Shown here piece after piece: positions 33,201 to 45,420 of a DNA stretch of 64,000 nt. Position 1 is the first letter of the stretch; the number at the start of each line of letters is the position of its first letter. The position numbers and the translations under genes were made by a program. The notes under the pieces were generated by a model. The model was not told where the DNA came from. It did not search any database and worked only from the letters and a program-made list of their open reading frames with translations. Location of the stretch: the NCBI GenBank assembly GCA_947095535.1, contig OX352773.1, positions 215,098,093-215,162,092 on the forward strand, read 5' to 3'. The DNA is from Poecilobothrus nobilitatus (taxonomy: Eukaryota; Arthropoda; Insecta; Diptera; Dolichopodidae).

Positions 33201-34370
33201 TAATAATTAATTATTTTTTGTTTCAGTTGAAAAATTAATTAAATATCAATTTTTTTTCTTTTATGCAATGTTAAATATCCTTTAAAAAATTAAATTTAAG
33301 AAAAAAATTAAAATTTCCATTGAAACCTTTTAAATTCTTTCACTGTCTTTTCCTCTCGGAAAACTTTTCTTTGTTGACGCACTTCGCCTTCCTCTAACAA
33401 AAATAATTTATTTATTTTTTTCGTTTTTCAAATTAAATGACAATTTTTAATTACTTAAATTTTATTTTTGTTTTTTTTTTTGCCATATTTTGAATAGTAG
33501 GTATTTGTTTTTTTATTTCTTTTTCTTTTTTGCTTTAAAATTAATTTTTAAGTAATAATCAAAATGACATTTCAAGAAAATAAAAAGGGAAAAAAAAAAT
33601 TACTTGTTTAACTTGTCAACTTCAAAGACAAATTTCTATTAAAAATGAGGGACTCTTTACAAAAAAAATGAAAGACTTTTTTCTTCCTTTAAAAAATTAT
33701 AAAAAAAAAAAATTAAAAATATTTATTTGGAAAATTAAAATTTATTTATTTTTTAATTCATTCGTCTATTTCTATTATTGTAAAAATACATTTTTCTTTT
33801 TTTTTTAACTTTTCTTAAACTTTTTGTTTTATTTTTTATATTTTTTGTCAAATTACTTTTATATTTATTTGTTAAATAACAACATATTTACAATTCAAAA
33901 TGTTTACATATATATTTGTTATATTTATATAATACTTGTATGTATGTAGAGTGTGTTGTGAAATATAAAACATAATAATATTTACAATAAGAATAAAATA
34001 TTGAGTAAATGCTAGTTAAAGAGTTGGTTACATTTTTTGATGTTATGAAACGCGATTCGTTATAATTCAAAAGTTATTTTATTGTATTATTTTTCTTTTG
34101 ATTCAGCAATTCAGCTTTTTGATTTAAGAGATTTACCTTTATTCATAATGGCTTGGAATAGAATAAAGGCTTTAACTTGATAATTTTAAGTATAATTATT
34201 ACCTAGAAGGTTATCTGTTAAGTGCAACAACTCTATAAGAAAAAATAATAATTTTCTCTTTCTTATAAGAGTCTTTTAAAAAAACTAAAGATTAACATTT
34301 TACTGCTTTAACATTTAGAAGAATATTTTTTTGTCTAGAGTAATAGTTTTCCTTATATTATTTTTTCTAA
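30281..34370. other. Non-coding A/T-rich region
   Basis: Includes three near-tandem AGGTTAAGAT units (32713-32741) and a 20+ nt poly(A) run near 32990-33015. A G/C-richer patch at 32510-32600 (GGCGGGCCACGTGCAAGATC) has no recognised feature. Frames in this interval are low-complexity. Confidence 0.4.
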
Positions 34371-34925
34371 GGCAGCTGGAAATCTTTCAAAGACATTAAA
34401 AATTCCCCTTTGGTATCAGATTCTTACTGACTAAATTCACCTTCCCCTTCTAATCACTATAATGGGATGAAACCCTAACTGCTAATACAGTATTTTGGCT
34501 AGGTAATAGGTATAGGAGATGATAGGAGAAGGATGTAGAAACATTGAATTGAAAGTGGGACTGTATGGGAACATTGAATTGGTCTATTATAATTATTATT
34601 TTGATATCAGTGACTATAGCTATCAACAGTTACAACATGCAGTACTATCTATCTATATACTATACAACATGAGATAATAATTGAAGGTAACCCCACTGGC
34701 CATTAAAGCATTTCAAGGTGTAGTAGTATATAACATCTTCCTGCATATTGTAACCAAAGATAGGCTTTTCTGTAGCAGATTATTATTATTATTATTAATT
34801 TTACGATTGATATACATACATTATTATAAATTACTACTTATTTTGATATGACATGACCAAGATTTAAACCCAAAACTCATCGATTGAATAGTTAGCGATT
34901 TAACTACTAAATCATAAGTCAAATT
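34371..34925 (-). repeat. L-repeat copy 3 (tRNA-derived family)
   Basis: On the minus strand the head (34925 to ~34858) is tRNA-like, with a TTTAGTAGTTAAATCGC A box and TTGGGTTTAAATCTTGG over the B box. Body blocks match the copy at 22431: GGAAATCTTTC, GACTAAATTCACC, GGATGAAACC, GAAGGATGTAGAAACATTGA, a TTA run and TAACATCTTCCTGCAT. This copy has a partial internal duplication: the GCAGTA...CATGAGA/ATAAT block is followed by another GTAGTAGTATATAACATCTT block. It is therefore the longest of the three at ~555 bp. Confidence 0.6.
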
Positions 34926-37229
34926 TAATTGTGTTAGATATTTTGCTTAAACCAAATATGAGTTATATATAGTTCATTTAGTGAATTTTCACAATTAACT
35001 AAAAAGTCATCGTTGTAATGATGTAAATAAGAAACACGAAAGTTAAATTTTAAAGTGAGATTAATGAGAAGTGTGACTATGAAAATCAATCGTGATCGTG
35101 TTAAGTCTGGCTGTTAGCGTTAAGATGTTCACGTTAATATCAAATAACTCAGACGTTGAGTTAGTTTCTCTAAACAGAGACGAAAATAAGATAAGGACCT
35201 TTTTTAAAAAATATAATGTGAAAAGTTAATACATGAAAGAAATTTTTAAAATAAAAATCATCTAATTTTATTAAATAAAAATATTGAAATTAATTTGAAA
35301 ACTTTAATTTTTTATTTAGACATTATTCATTGTTTTCTGTTTTTAATTATTTGGATCTTAAATGAGCTTATTTAAAGAGACTATCCAAAAAGTCCTATTC
35401 ATTCAAATTAAACTAATTTTAAATTTCAATGCATTATTAATTTTACTAAACTTTATAATATCTAGCACAAACATTTTTTTTGCATATTTATTTAATATTG
35501 ACGAAAAGGACTCGAACTCGTATTATTTTCATTCCAAATTAATTACAGAGACAATAAATATATTTCACTATTAATCGTACAAAGTTTTTAAATTGTACAG
35601 TTCTTGAGTATTTTCTTTGATTTTTATTACTATTCTGGTTAAGAACTAGCGTCTGTTTTTTATTTAAAGCAACATCATACACATTCACATTACACGGTCT
35701 TATAATCATTGTCAATCTTACGTATTAGAAATTAAAACATTACCACATTGTATTCAAGCAGTCTAACCTTTAAAAGCAAAAGAAAAATAATTTATTTAAC
35801 ACTGTACATAAAAAAAAAAAAAAAAACAAGTAATAAAAAAAAGAAATCCTTTCTGTTCATTTATGATGCGCATTATTAGGGTTATTCACCTGTAAAATTA
35901 ATTTAAATAAAGCACAACCAAAAAATTGTAAAGGTAAACAAAAAATTTTAACCACAAAAAAAAAAAAAAAAAATGAAAAAATAAAAAAAAAAATTTATTT
36001 GCTTCAAACAAAAATTCTTCTTAAAAGTATAAAAAATCAACACGACAACAATTTCAGAAAAAAAAATCCTTACGAATAGAAAGAAACAGAGGAGTTAGAA
36101 AGAAGAAGAAAAAAAGAGAAAAAAAACTTTTTTCTTAATTCAATTAAATTTTTTCCATTTTCAATTTTTTTTTTTTTTATTTTTCTTTATCATAAGGATG
36201 TCATCACAAGATTCAAACTAAGAGTAAAATATAAAAGGATATCATGGAAAAAAAAAAATGCAAAAATTCCAAGAAAAACCAAAATACTTTTATATGAGAA
36301 ACAAAAAAAAAACAAAATCTAGTATTTATTAAGTTACTATGGGGCAATCCAATATATCTATATATATATATATTATTTGAGTATTGAACAAAAGGACATT
36401 TTATATATAAATGATTTTATGATGTAGAAGTTAAAACAATCATGCAAGTAAAATTTTAAAAATAAAAACTGTTTATTTGAACTATCGAACGAATTTCTAC
36501 CACTTGAAAAGCTGTGATTTAGTTCCTTTGCATAACTTATTTAAATTTGAATCAATTTTCTAGTTTTCTTTTACTTTTAGAGCACTCTCAATCGGATTTT
36601 GTTTAGAAATTAACTGGAAAATTAACAAGTAATTTCATTTACGTTCTTGAGTAAATACATAAGTATATTTTTGGTTGAAATATATGACCATTTAGGTCAG
36701 TTAAATTTTTACTTTCAAAATTTCAATTAAAAGCCGAAACCAATTTTAGTTCGATTAAATTAAATATTAAGAAATAAGCCATTCAAATTAAAAGAAAATA
36801 AATTCGTTTTAAAATTGTTAAAATGAAAAATACGATCAACATGTACAAAAGCAGTATTAAATAGAAGCATGTAGGAAAGCAATATTATGAGCTGTACAAG
36901 CCTCTATTAAATTATTTGGTTGGTTATGAATAATGAATACAGATGCTTATAGAGCATAATGAGCAATGAATACAGATCCTTACAGAAAACAGGAGTTTTA
37001 GCAAAAAAAGTCCTTTATTGTTAATATCGTACTGTAAGTTGTTACTGTCTTAAACCAATTTGATTAAGATTAGTAAATCTAGAAAAACCATAATCTGTAA
37101 AAAAGGATTTCAAAGGAGACTACTATATATAAGTACAAAAAATAAATTTAAACATTTTAGTTTTAAATTTTTTTAAACTATGATTAACAAAACACAACAA
37201 TTATTATAACAAAATTTTTAAATCTAAAT
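34926..37229. other. Non-coding A/T-rich region
   Basis: No supported gene. The plus-strand frame at 35362-35574 is F/I/L/N-rich without domain features. Short duplicated text AATGAATACAGAT occurs twice near 36930-36980. Confidence 0.4.
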
Positions 37230-37495
37230 ACACATTTAAAATATGTTTTTTTTTTTTTTATGAACTGGATGGATTCATAAAAATGAACTTGACATTCATA
37301 CAAAAGGTGAACGATTGATTCCTTTTCCTCTTTATTTTTGCATTTCATGCCAAAATTATCTGAAGGAAATACAAACTTTCCGCCACCTATTCCGATAGGT
37401 CGGTCTCCCGTTAAATATTGCATCATTCCGATATTACTGAAATTTAAGAATAAAAGTATAGATAATCTTTTTAGATCCAATTTAGGCGAGATCTA
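37230..37495 (-). pseudogene. LINE ORF2 C-terminal (RNase H tail) relic
   Basis: The translated stretch contains YLTGDRPIG, then SDNFGMKC and KEEKESIVHLLYECQ. This order matches the C-terminal tail after the RNase H domain of Jockey/R1-type non-LTR retrotransposon polyproteins: LTGH-P-I, then a C..C...E.E...HLL.EC zinc-binding-like motif. A stop lies just upstream and the sequence decays into low complexity downstream, so only this fragment remains. Similarity is from recalled family pattern and is partial. Confidence 0.5.
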
Positions 37496-37499
37496 ATTT

Positions 37500-40400
37500 G
37501 CTGCAGCACAAATAGTTATTTATAGAGGTCTATTTACGGTTACAGTTAGACGTATATTACCATTCAGGTAAGCATAGAAACGCCGAGAAAATGTATGGTC
37601 TTAGAAAATTTCGAAATTTCTGACAGTACTAACTCCTCGTGACTTATCTCGTGACTTATCTCGAATGCCATCTTTGAGTCCGGATACTCAGACAAAATGG
37701 ATATCTAAGACTTCATCAAGGTCATTTAGGGATACGATGCAATAAAATGACAAATTCAAAAAAAATAAATAAAATAAGAATATCTTTATTTTATGCCTAG
37801 CACAAATCACCTATTGAATGATTGTCCAGAATAAAAATCTCATGTTGCTTTACATTTTTTTTTTTTTATTCTTTAAATCATAAATGGTTTTTATATAAAT
37901 TTTTTGTTTTTTTCTTTCTTATTTATTTTTATGTATTTATTTTTGTTGTTGCTTTAAATCCAAAAAAAAAACCAAATCTGTATACTGTGTAGGCATAGTT
38001 AGATTAAATTTTTGTATAGATACATTAGATTAAAGCTTATCATTCAAGTAAAGGTGAAATTTCCAAAATGTTAAAGGTATATAGAAATTTTTTTTTGTTT
38101 GTTTTGTTTTTCTTTTATAAGAGGGTGTCACTGAAGAAACAGTGGGAAAGTGTGTTGGAAGAATACACAATGATAATGTAAATAACTGTAAAAGAGATAA
38201 AACGAAAAGAAACGAGCCGCAAGAAAAAAAAAAACAAAATCAGTGTACCCGTGTACCCTGTTAAATGATCGTTTTCTTTAAATTTTTTTTTTCTGGTAAT
38301 TGAATTAAATTTAAAAAATGGAGAGCACCACATTGTGAAAATTCCGAGAAAATAAAATAAAAAAAAAATGAGATTAAAAGAAAAAAAAACAAAAATTCCG
38401 AGACCACAATGACATATGAGAGATAATAATAGTATACTGCTAGGTAGAAGTATTACGCTAATGTTTAGTTATTATTTTCCTGTTTTTCATTTTGTTGTGC
38501 CTATTGAATACAGGTGCCTTAAATTATATTTTCACGAGTATACCGTTATATTAATATATAAAATATACAAATAATAAAGAATTCAGTTTGCTGTTTTTTT
38601 TTTTTTTGTTTTTCTGTTTTGTATTTTAATATTAAGTTTTAACATTTTAAGGAGATTAGTTTTAATATTTTGCTTTTCTTGCATTTGTTATTATGATTGT
38701 TTTTGTGTTTCTTTTTACTGATGTTCACACCAGATTTACTAATTTTTTTCCTTTTTTTTGTTTTTTGTATTTGATGGTTTTAAGACCATTAAATAGATTA
38801 TTTACATGGAAGTAGAATTCTTTTTTTAGAATATTAAAATAAATTTATTTTTTATTTTGATATTTTTAAATTGAATGTAAAGCAAATACATATATATAAA
38901 ATGGAAATAGAATGAAATCATAATGTCCTTTTTTATAAATTTGTGTATGTCAATGTAATAACATTCAATTTCGAATAAGTGTAACTCCCTAGTTATTAAA
39001 ATTGAATTTGCTTTGTATTGTTCAAACCGATTAGGACTAAATTACAGGTATATGTTAGAACAGGTTGGACTAAGGGTGTATACTAGGCCAAAAGGACATT
39101 AACCGTAATGGCAATATGTATATTGAGGTTTTATTCTTAAAATTAATCTTAAGAATTTTGTACTAAATTCCTAAGTGAGGTAGTCCTTGGCGTTATTACA
39201 ATATGTAGAATTATTTAATTGTAAATGATGCAATTTTATTTGTCAATATTTTGTCACCATTTTATATTAGAAGTTATAGGGGGTATAAATTAAAATTTTG
39301 TGCTAACATTAGTTTTTAGTTGTTCAAATTCAGTTTTTATTTTAAAATAAAAAAAAAAACAAATTAAATTAAAGGTAGATATATAAAAATTATTGTCTGA
39401 TTTAATACACCAATTATTCTTAATAATTAATATAGATTAGATTAGATTAGATTTATTTAAGAGGTATAAATGATACTGCGACCTTTTGATGTAGATTTAT
39501 TGTACTTCCCATGTTACTATGTGTTGTGGATTTTGCCTCAGTAATTTAATTGACACCAAAACCGGTTCCCCCAAAAAACCAACTTTAACTCTACCTAAAA
39601 ATTAAAGGACTTACAATTAGACTATTTTGTAATTTAGGATACATTTATAAAAGATTCATTTTATTAAGTAGAAATCGTACAAAAAAAAATACTTTCTAAA
39701 GAATCTCAAACTCTTTCCAGTTACAAATTCTTTTTTTTGTTTAGCGCCTATTCAAAATCTATTAATAAATGTATGAATGTTTTGGGAATTATTTGAAAAT
39801 TGATTAAAAAGATTTTCTTTTTGAAAAATCCCTATTTTCGTTTTTTTTTTTTTTACTTAAAATAAGATGAAAAAATCGTGAATTGGAATTTAATTATGTT
39901 ATTTCGGTTTTTTTTTTTTTTTTGGTTTTTTTTTAGAAAATTCCTGATTTATTTTATAAAGATGACATTGGATTTTGCTTTTTTGTTTTACTTTTCATTT
40001 TTTTTTTTTTTTTTTTTTGTTGTAAATGAAATACGTATAATTTTCTAGTTCAGAAGAAGAATTTATTTTTACTTTTAGGTTGGTTTTCATATTCATAGAT
40101 TTCAATTAAATTTTATTCCTTTTAAAAAAAAAAAATTTAATTATTTTTATTTTATTTTTAACAAGTAAATTAAAAAGAAAAAAATGAAGCTGCGCTGGGC
40201 TAAGTTTTTGTACGTTGTCTTTATAAAATAAAAATGGTGATTTTTTTTTTTAAAGAAAATGAGGTAGGAAAGTGTTTTACTTTTGTTTTGTAAAACAAGT
40301 AAGTGGGTATAGGTATTTGAAATTTTATTTAAGATAAAATTCTTATTGTTATTTTATTTTAATACTTGAAAAAAAAAAAAAATTTATATGTTTTTTATTT

Positions 40401-40900
40401 TTAAATATTTTAAAGAAAAATATTTTTTATTAAGATTTTACTTTACATTTTGTAAAATGTTTGTGTAAGAAATTTTTTTCTTATTTTTTCTACTAAAAAA
40501 AAATTAGTAAAATTAATCAAATACAGAAAATAAAGGCGGAAATTAAAGGTAATTTTGACGAATTTGTCTATTTTAATTTGAACTTTTATCTTATTTCTAT
40601 TTTTTTATTTTGAGAGTTGTTTTGAGATAAAATTGCGATGAGGAAATAATTATAATGAAGTTTTATTTTTCAAGTGTAATTGTCGTACAAGTACATTAAA
40701 TTATAATAATATTATTGTATATTTTGTCATATTTTAGTATATTTTATATAAAATTTTGATCTTAACCGCCATTTACATCCTCGACCATTTGCCTAAAATA
40801 ACCAGAAAGTACACACCAATAACTGACCATTGGTCAGATTAAGATTCATTTAAATATATGAATAGTTATAATTTACAAAATTTTAAAATATATTAAATGA
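37500..40900. other. Non-coding region
   Basis: CGTGACTTATCT is directly repeated (about 37639-37662). Slightly less A/T-rich patches near 39030-39130 and 39460-39600 have no coding frame. A TAGAT-type simple repeat lies near 39432-39450. No gene is supported. Confidence 0.4.
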
Positions 40901-40904
40901 ATCA

Positions 40905-40944
40905 TTAAGGGGAACGAATCAATATTATTTTTCGTTCCCCTTAA
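40905..40944. repeat. Perfect 13-bp hairpin at the left edge of a fold-back element
   Basis: TTAAGGGGAACGA (40905-40917) pairs with TCGTTCCCCTTAA (40932-40944) over a 14-nt loop. It is directly followed by the AATCTCG-rich inverted arm described next, so it is probably one end of the same element. Confidence 0.6.
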
Positions 40945-41560
40945 ACGCTTTTATAAATCTCGTGTTTTTAAATGTCGAGTGTCAAAATCTCGTGTCTCAA
41001 AATCTCGCGTTTTAAAATACAAGGATTATTGGGAGGCAGTCTTTTCGTTGAAAACAAATTGTCGTATAAAAAAAGTCCAATAGGCAAAAAACTTTAAAAA
41101 TAGGTATCTATATTATCGAATTTCTGTGTTTAAAAAAGAGCTGGTTATAAAATCAACTTTTATCAATCACGAAATATGTATATAAAAAATATAATTAGGA
41201 GGGATTCTACAGTTGATTACAAAATCAGAGTTTCAATAATTTGTTTAGCGAGGGTTTGAGTGTGGCAGTCTTGACTACCTTAAATGTCTTGCTGTTGAAA
41301 TATATATGTTAAAATATAATTTGAAAGGGTTCTAGAATTGTATTTTGTATAGATGCAGCATTAATTTGAAATAGAAAATTTTTTTGTGAAATTATTTTTT
41401 GTGGAATCTTTTTGTATAAATTTTATTTTTTTGTATTTTCAGAACCGTACCCAGCCTATTCAATTAATGAAAAAACTTATTTTGGTTATAAAACGCGAGA
41501 TTTTGAGATACGAGATTATGAAATGCGACATTTCGTAGTCGACCCGTTCATTTAAGGTGA
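40945..41560. mobile_element. Fold-back element with AATCTCG-repeat arms
   Basis: Left arm ~40970-41015 contains TGTCAAAATCTCGTG then TCTCAAAATCTCGCGTTTTA. The right arm (41489-41533) is its inverse (AAAACGCGAGATTTTGAGAT...CGAGATTATGAAATGCGACA). Each arm is built from short sub-repeats of AATCTCG. The ~470-bp interior is non-coding. A 37-residue open frame across the right arm has a cag in front of it but is repeat-derived. Confidence 0.55.
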
Positions 41561-43045
41561 TAAAAAAAATTAAAAATTTATTTGCCATAATTTCAATCCA
41601 ATTTATTTTGAAAAACCTATAAAAATTTTATTTCCAGAATAAATTATAATATATTTTAGTAAAATATTTAAAAAAAAAAAAAAACTTATATGTTTCAATA
41701 TTACAAAATTGTTATATATGAACATATCAATCTAAAATAATTAAATAGTTATTTAACAAGAGTTTAAACATAAAATTTTATGTAACTGAATTAATTAGAT
41801 GTAGTAGCAAAAAAAAAATATATACATATACATATATGTATGTACCTATAATGGAAAATTTTAATAATAAATATTATGGATATACATTCTTCCAAAATCA
41901 TTTTAAATACAATGTTTTATTATTCTAAAAAATAAAATAAAATGCAATTTCATCATAATCAAAAAAGAAAAACCAAAAAAAAAACATAAAAACATAATAA
42001 CAAAATATCAAAATAAAAAAACACAAAACATTTGTTTGGTTTTATTTTAATCGAAAAATTTTTAATCATGCCTCCAAAGTTTTGATCTGAATCCTATTTC
42101 ATTTCTAATATTTACAGGTGAGAAAACAATTTCAAATATTTCCCATTTGAAAACAATAAAAAAATAAAACAAAAAACAAAAAACAAAATAAAATAAAAAA
42201 ACAAAAAAGAAAAAATTAAATAAAATATTTATTTGTATTTATAGATATATAGGTAGATACTTTGTTTTTGTATACATTTTGTATTACATTTTCCATTTAT
42301 AAATTTTCGATTTCAATTAATTTTCAATTCAGTAAAACCATTAAACCATCCTCAGACAAATTTAAAAAAATTTTTAATTATTGGAACACTTCTATTCAGT
42401 CGTTTCGATGATATATTTTTATGTTTTTTTTTTTTTTATTTTAATTTTTCGATGATGAACAAAAGAAAAACTCTTTACACCCAACTTTTAAATTATTATC
42501 AATTTTAACCGTTTGGTCCAAGTTCTCTTTCTATTTTTTTATCTCCATTAAAAATTTTGCAAGTCTATACAACAAAAAAATATTTGAGTTAAATTAAAAT
42601 TTATAAAATATCGAAAGAGAATCAGAGTTAAAATAAATATAAAAACAAAACAAAAAAAAAGTTTTTTTTTAATGGATTTTTTAATGAATTTTTATTTTAA
42701 CAATTAATAAAAAACAAAACAAAAAAACATTTTCAAAACTGATGTAAATTATGTGTTTTTCTTTTTCGTTTTTGGGTGAAATCCCATTTATTTTGACAGG
42801 TAGACTAAATTATAAAACATTTAAAAATCATCCGTAAATAGTTTTGTGGATAATGTGGATTTTTATTTTTATACTATATAATATGGTTTAAATATGCGCA
42901 TTTTGAATGAAAATTAAAACAATGATATTTTTTGGGTTTTGTTCGATTTAGTATTTTGTTTTTTAGTTTTGTTATTAATGTGGCTTTGCTAACGAATTAG
43001 TAATCACTACACTCTAGGTCTTCAAAATGTGGGAAACCTATTTGA
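41561..43045. other. Non-coding A/T-rich region
   Basis: Homopolymer-rich. Contains an abutting splice-site candidate at 42117/42118 (see findings). No coding frame. Confidence 0.4.
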
Positions 43046-43047
43046 CT

Positions 43048-43262
43048 AAAGTTGGTGTTAAATTTTGCTAAATTTATACCAATATGATAAACCACTCTGA
43101 CGGAGAAAGCTTTGAAAGATTTTCAGGCTTATGTGGAGACACTTCTTCTAAATCTCCTGAGTTGGTGCTGAGTTTCCCTAGATTTATGATGATATACCAC
43201 TCTGACCGCAAAAGCTTTGAAAGATTTTCGGACTTAATATGTGAGACAGCTCTTTTTTGATA
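43048..43262. repeat. Two-unit direct tandem repeat, ~112-bp period
   Basis: AAGTTGGTGTTAAATTTTGC (43049 on) recurs as GAGTTGGTGCTGAGTTTCCC (43160 on). Both are followed by AATTTAT.../ATTTATG..., AACCACTCTGACGG/ACCACTCTGACCG and AAAGCTTTGAAAGATTTTC. G/C content is higher than the surroundings. Probably a fragment of a tandem-bearing transposon or decayed gene; identity unknown. Confidence 0.55.
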
Positions 43263-45158
43263 GACTAGGACATATGCAGGGAAAGTGTTTCATGCACTCT
43301 ATGTTGTCCATTTTCTGCAAAATCTGTAGTTAATAGGTCTGCATGAATACCTTAATTCTTCTAGCATGTTTACCGATAACATAATGTGGCGTTATAACAC
43401 CAATGTCTCATTTCAGATGTAGAAAGTATACATTTGAATCTTTTTAAATTAAGTGTTTTTTATTTAATATAACACATATTTAAAGATTGAGTTCGAAACC
43501 TATCAGGGTTTGAGTTGTATATTATAAATGACTTCCGCAAAAAGAATTAAAAAATACTGTATTTTATTTTATATTGTGTTGAGAGCTGTCGAATGATAAT
43601 TCTCAGATACTTTATTTTAGTTATTCCAACTATCAATTTTATTCTATACCTATTTCATAATCAATTTTTAAAATAAACTTTTGTATTTTTTTAGCGTTTG
43701 TTTAAATAAAGCTCAATTAATTATGTGGTAAAATGCTTTACATGAATAAAATACTGCAATATAATTTTAAGTTAGTGTAACTTCATGGCAAGTTCAAAAG
43801 TTCATTTCAAGAGTTTTTGACTATTATATTTTTTAAAATAACATAGAAGTTAATTGAATTAACTATCGAAGTGTAATAAAAAGAGGAAACACATTTTTAA
43901 ACTTATATCAATAAAACATGTAAGGTAAAATAAATACTATTATAAAAAAGATATTAACTGATTTGCTTTATTTTTGTTAGTTTAACGCTAAATATCATAA
44001 CAGTTTTATTTAGCCTCTATATTAATAAGTTCAGATATTTCAAAGTAATGATTTCAAACTCCTAGATAAAAAAAAACTGTTCAAAAAATTTATAAAACGA
44101 TTCATTAGGTACTTAAGTTGAGGATCATGTAGGTTAAATTAATTTTTGTTAGATTTTATAGATGTATAGTATTGTTTGGTCTAAAAGTTATCTTGTGACG
44201 TTCTACTTTTTCACCTTTACATATTTTTATTTATTACCTTCTATTTATTTCTATGTATATGCTTTATATTTGAAAGAATTTCTAATGATTCTTAAATCAA
44301 ACTTGTAGAAAAAAAACCTATTCTTAAACAAAAATCAATTTCCGATAACAAAAATATTTTTTTTTTTCAGTTTTTTATCAAAGAAAAAATCAAGATTGAA
44401 AGTAGGTGCAAAAAACAATTAACAAAAAAAAACTTAAAAAAAAAAATAAATAAAAAATGAACAAAGAAACCAAATAAAAAGTAACATATTATAATAATAA
44501 CAATGGAAACAAAATTACAAGTGTTTTTTTTTTTATTTTTCAAATCAAATAAATAATAACCGAAAAAACAAAAAAAAAAAAGTAGCAAAGTGTGAAGGAC
44601 CATTTAATGATTTAACCTAAATAATTTTTCTACCCCCACTCTTTTTTTTTTATATGATTCAATTCATTTAGATTACATGTACATTCCAATCTCCATGAAT
44701 GAAATCCATTATTAGGTAAGATTTTATTAAAATTTTATTTTTGGGCATTCTTTATAGGCTGGTGACTGATACATTAGTACCTACAGTCTGTGATAAATAT
44801 CTCACGTGTTAAAAATTTCATTGAAATCATTAATTTACGTCAAGATATATTACCTCACTTATTTAAGAAATAATCATTTTTTATTTTTTTTTGTTAAACA
44901 AAAAAAAAAAGGTGTATTTTTAAATATATTTCATTAAATACCTTATTATTAATATTAATAGAAGTATATAATATAGTACTAACAGTTGTTTAATAGTTAA
45001 AATCTTTTAAATTTCATTTAATATGTCATACTTAAAAATTAAACAATTTGTTAAATTGTAGGAAATGTATAGGAACAAATTATAGGGTGAATAATTCTGG
45101 TTTAGACAATCTAAGGAGCTTCCGAAAAACTATAACAGGAAAATATGAAAAAATAATA
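43263..45158. other. Non-coding A/T-rich region
   Basis: No supported gene. The frame at 44367-44603 (-) is low-complexity F/K text. The ATTAG/GTAAG junction at 44714 does not bound an open exon: all three frames of the possible 44-nt exon contain stops. Confidence 0.4.
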
Positions 45159-45420
45159 GGATCCAGTGAAAATAAATTGAGAATTATATGAGGTTTCCTG
45201 TTGGGGCCTTGTCATTTTCCTAGGTTCAAAGACCCTTTTAAAAAAAAATTTTGGAATACAAATGATGATACTTGCAGATTCTGTCATAGAAGAAGAAAAA
45301 TACATGCAAGGACACATACATAAAATTTTCGGAACTTTACTACGAGCAAGATATGTTCATCTAGAAGCATATGGTTTTACCGAAAATGATCTGCCAGTTA
45401 TAAATTGTATTGTTTTTTAA
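45159..45420 (+). pseudogene. LINE ORF2 C-terminal (RNase H tail) relic
   Basis: In one frame: SENKLRII, an in-frame TGA, GFLLGPCHF, then DDTCRFCH. After a one-base shift the frame continues EEEKYMQGHI and RARYVHLEAYGFTENDLP to a stop near 45418. This order (LR..GFL.G.C, DDTC..C.EEE, then R.R...L.....) is that of the tail following RNase H in Jockey-like non-LTR retrotransposon proteins. The TGA and frame change show it is dead. It is unrelated by position and strand to the relic at 37230. Confidence 0.55.

Noticed and set aside
41442..41560. Open frame after TATTTTCAG (PYPAYSINEKTYFGYK...)
   Set aside because: It is largely the right arm of the AATCTCG fold-back element, so the frame is repeat-derived.
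44641..44725. Possible 44-nt exon between ATTTAG and GTAAGA
   Set aside because: All three reading frames contain a stop inside or at the end of the interval.
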